From Nostocoides sp. (GTDB taxonomy: Bacteria > Actinomycetota > Actinomycetes > Actinomycetales > Dermatophilaceae): 38,494 bases of DNA. This document shows, in pieces, positions 36,807-38,494 of the stretch; within the stretch, counting starts at the first letter, position 1; every line of letters begins with the position of its first letter. The DNA lies in the NCBI GenBank assembly GCA_025929465.1, contig JAICMC010000004.1:1-38494 (forward strand), in the 5' to 3' direction. The translations under genes and the position numbers were made by a program. The notes beneath the pieces are model-generated. The model did not search any database and had not been told where the DNA came from. It saw nothing but the letters and a program-made list of their open reading frames with translations.

Positions 36807-37349
36807 GTGAGTAGCGCGGATCTCCTTCTGCACCCGGTGCGGCTGCGCATCGTGAAGACGTTCCTGGGTGACCGCTCGCTGACCACGGCCCAGATCGCCG
36901 CCGAGCTCGCCGACGTGCCGACGGGCAGCCTGTACCGGCACATCGCGACGCTCACCAGGGCCGGCGTCTTGCAGGTGGTCGCGGAGCGGCGTGTGCGGGG
37001 CACGGTGGAGCGGACCTACACGCTGCGGATGTTGGCCGCGCAGCTGCCACCTGACGAGGTTGCGGAAATGTCGAACCAGGACCACGCCCAGGCGTTCCTG
37101 GCCTACCTCGCCGGCCTGCTCAGCGACTTCGACCGCTACCTCACCCACGATCCGGCGCCGGGTCGGGACGGCGCCGACTACCGCGTGAACGCCATGTGGC
37201 TGACCGATGCCGAGTACGCGGACTTCCTGGGTGACCTCAAGGACGTGTTCCAGGCTCGACTCGCCAACGAGGCCAACCAGCACCGCCGCCGCCGCATCGT
37301 CTACCACGTCCTGCTGCCGGCGCCGGAGAACGCCCCGGATCCGCGGTAG
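36807..37349 (+). CDS. Helix-turn-helix (ArsR-like) transcriptional regulator
   Basis: LLLHPVRLRIVKTFLGDRSLTTAQIAAELADVPTGSLYRHIATLTRAGVLQVVAERRVRGTVERTYTL. Confidence 0.9.
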   Translation: MSSADLLLHPVRLRIVKTFLGDRSLTTAQIAAELADVPTGSLYRHIATLTRAGVLQVVAERRVRGTVERTYTLRMLAAQLPPDEVAEMSNQDHAQAFLAYLAGLLSDFDRYLTHDPAPGRDGADYRVNAMWLTDAEYADFLGDLKDVFQARLANEANQHRRRRIVYHVLLPAPENAPDPR

Positions 37350-37502
37350 ACCTCGGCGTCGCCCTTGGATGGACCGCCCAACCCGGTACGCCGGCTGCAA
37401 CCGCCCTCGTCGGCCTTGTCCGGCGCCCAGGCGGCGTCTCGGTCCAAGCCGTGGGGGCCCGCGCTTCTGTGTCGAAGTGCGGCGCGTCTCAGGTCATGAG
37501 TG

Positions 37503-37519
37503 CCTCATCCTTGATGAGG
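37503..37519. promoter_or_regulatory. Inverted repeat CCTCATC-CTT-GATGAGG upstream of the decayed membrane gene
   Basis: Perfect 7-bp arms, 14 nt before the SD-proximal ATG at 37534. Confidence 0.45.
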
Positions 37520-37533
37520 TGAGCAGAGGAGGA

Positions 37534-38316
37534 ATGAGTGCTGCGGCAGGGACGCGGAACTGGCGCGATGCTCCGATCAAGCTCGTGGCCCGGACGCTGG
37601 CGACAACCCTCTCGGCATCCTTGTCACCACGGTGACGCCCGGTCATACCGCCCAGAGCGCGGCCTATTCGGCATCCTCGGCCGCGAAGGTCGACGCGACG
37701 ACGACCGTGCTCCTGTGGCTCATGGCTCCCACGGTCTGGGCCATGGGTCGCAGATCCCTGGTCTTGGTGCTCCGTGAGGCAGGCCCTCACCCTGGCCGGC
37801 ACCGGGCCCGCGCCTTCGTCCTGGCCATAGTCGTAGCCGCCGTCGCCGGCCTCGCCGGCGAGTACGCGCGCGGACCCAACACCGGCTCGTACCTCGGCAT
37901 CTGGCGCACGATGGCGAGCTACGCGATGGCTACCGTCGCCGCATACCCGGCACTGGCGGCGATGTGGGTCGCCGGCAACCGGGCCCGTTCCCTGGGCAGG
38001 TCGTCAGACATCTCGACGAGAACCACGATCAGCGAACTGACGACGGTCTGCTCGAGCAGTCACGCTCTTCATCGCCGCCAACGCCGTACCTGCGTGGTCA
38101 CGCTGGAGGACAGCCGCGCAGAGGGAACTCGAACTGCGGCTGCCTGTCCTTCCGCCTCCAGAGGCGGGATGGCAAACCCGGCTGGATGATCGGACCGCCT
38201 ACAGCGGGCTCCTTGGACTCTCGCAGAGCCTCGGCAATCTCTTGACCTCCAGTGTCTTCGTCCTAGGTCCGCTGACCTCGGCAGCAATCTCGCTGCTGCT
38301 TCCAGGCGCGAACTAG
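37534..38316 (+). pseudogene. Multi-TM membrane protein gene disrupted by two apparent frameshifts
   Basis: Coding character moves from frame 1 (MSAAAGTRNWRDAPIKLVARTLA) to frame 0 (GDNPLGILVTT...TISELTTVCSS) at about 37600 and back to frame 1 (AVTLFIAANAVPAW...SVFVLGPLTSAAISLLLPGAN*) at about 38055. Confidence 0.65.
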
Positions 38317-38494
38317 CGATCCTTGGATGGGTGCGCCAAAAACGATCCCTGGCCTGTGCAGACAAGTGGCCGTCCGGGCTGAGGGTATTGCCCTCGGGCG
38401 CGCCCCCTCCATCACGCGACTGATCGTGGACCGGGCCATCGGACTGACCCCCACGTCCTGCCCACCCGGCGTAAGGTCATCAACGCTGCGTTGA

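Noticed and set aside
38317-38494. Possible short coding remnant (VAVRAEGIALGRAPSITRLIVDRAIGLTPT...)
   Set aside because: Too short and at the window edge; no family recognised.

Overview
The window is a high-GC actinobacterial chromosome segment. Gene content (CarD, mycothiol-dependent MscR, OtsAB, Rpf, F420-type LLM oxidoreductase) suggests Micrococcales, perhaps Intrasporangiaceae; that placement is inference. Most of it is ordinary core or near-core genome: carD-ispD-ispF, mscR plus an MBL hydrolase, a secreted phosphoesterase, cysS-rlmB, a DUF4032 gene, an MsiK-type ATPase divergent from a LacI regulator, otsA-otsB, a CBS protein, a Ser/Thr kinase, an Rpf-like protein, a SigB/F-type sigma factor, a TetR-ABC exporter operon, an FdhF/YdeP oxidoreductase, ACBP, CinA-C, hemerythrin, CYTH-CHAD, LLM and alpha/beta-hydrolase genes. 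The main items for follow-up are: (1) two 73-nt near-perfect intergenic palindromes (515-587 and 15805-15877), alignable without gaps and showing compensatory base-pair changes, one with a duplicated half-arm, both beside GC-rich tandem repeats; (2) an over-represented word GGCATAC/GTATGCC (about 33 hits in 38.5 kb by eye) that occurs in several reading frames and between genes and forces rare codons (ATA, GCA, TAT); (3) an 88-aa acidic protein with three 25-aa repeats, overlapping the start of a JmjC/cupin-type oxygenase gene (candidate substrate-enzyme or RiPP-like pair); (4) a 17-nt duplication of a stop/start junction that creates a 6-codon mini-ORF between ABC transporter genes; (5) gene remnants (UdgX, PEP mutase/isocitrate lyase family) and a twice-frameshifted membrane protein gene. 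All family calls were made by eye from translations; no database was searched.
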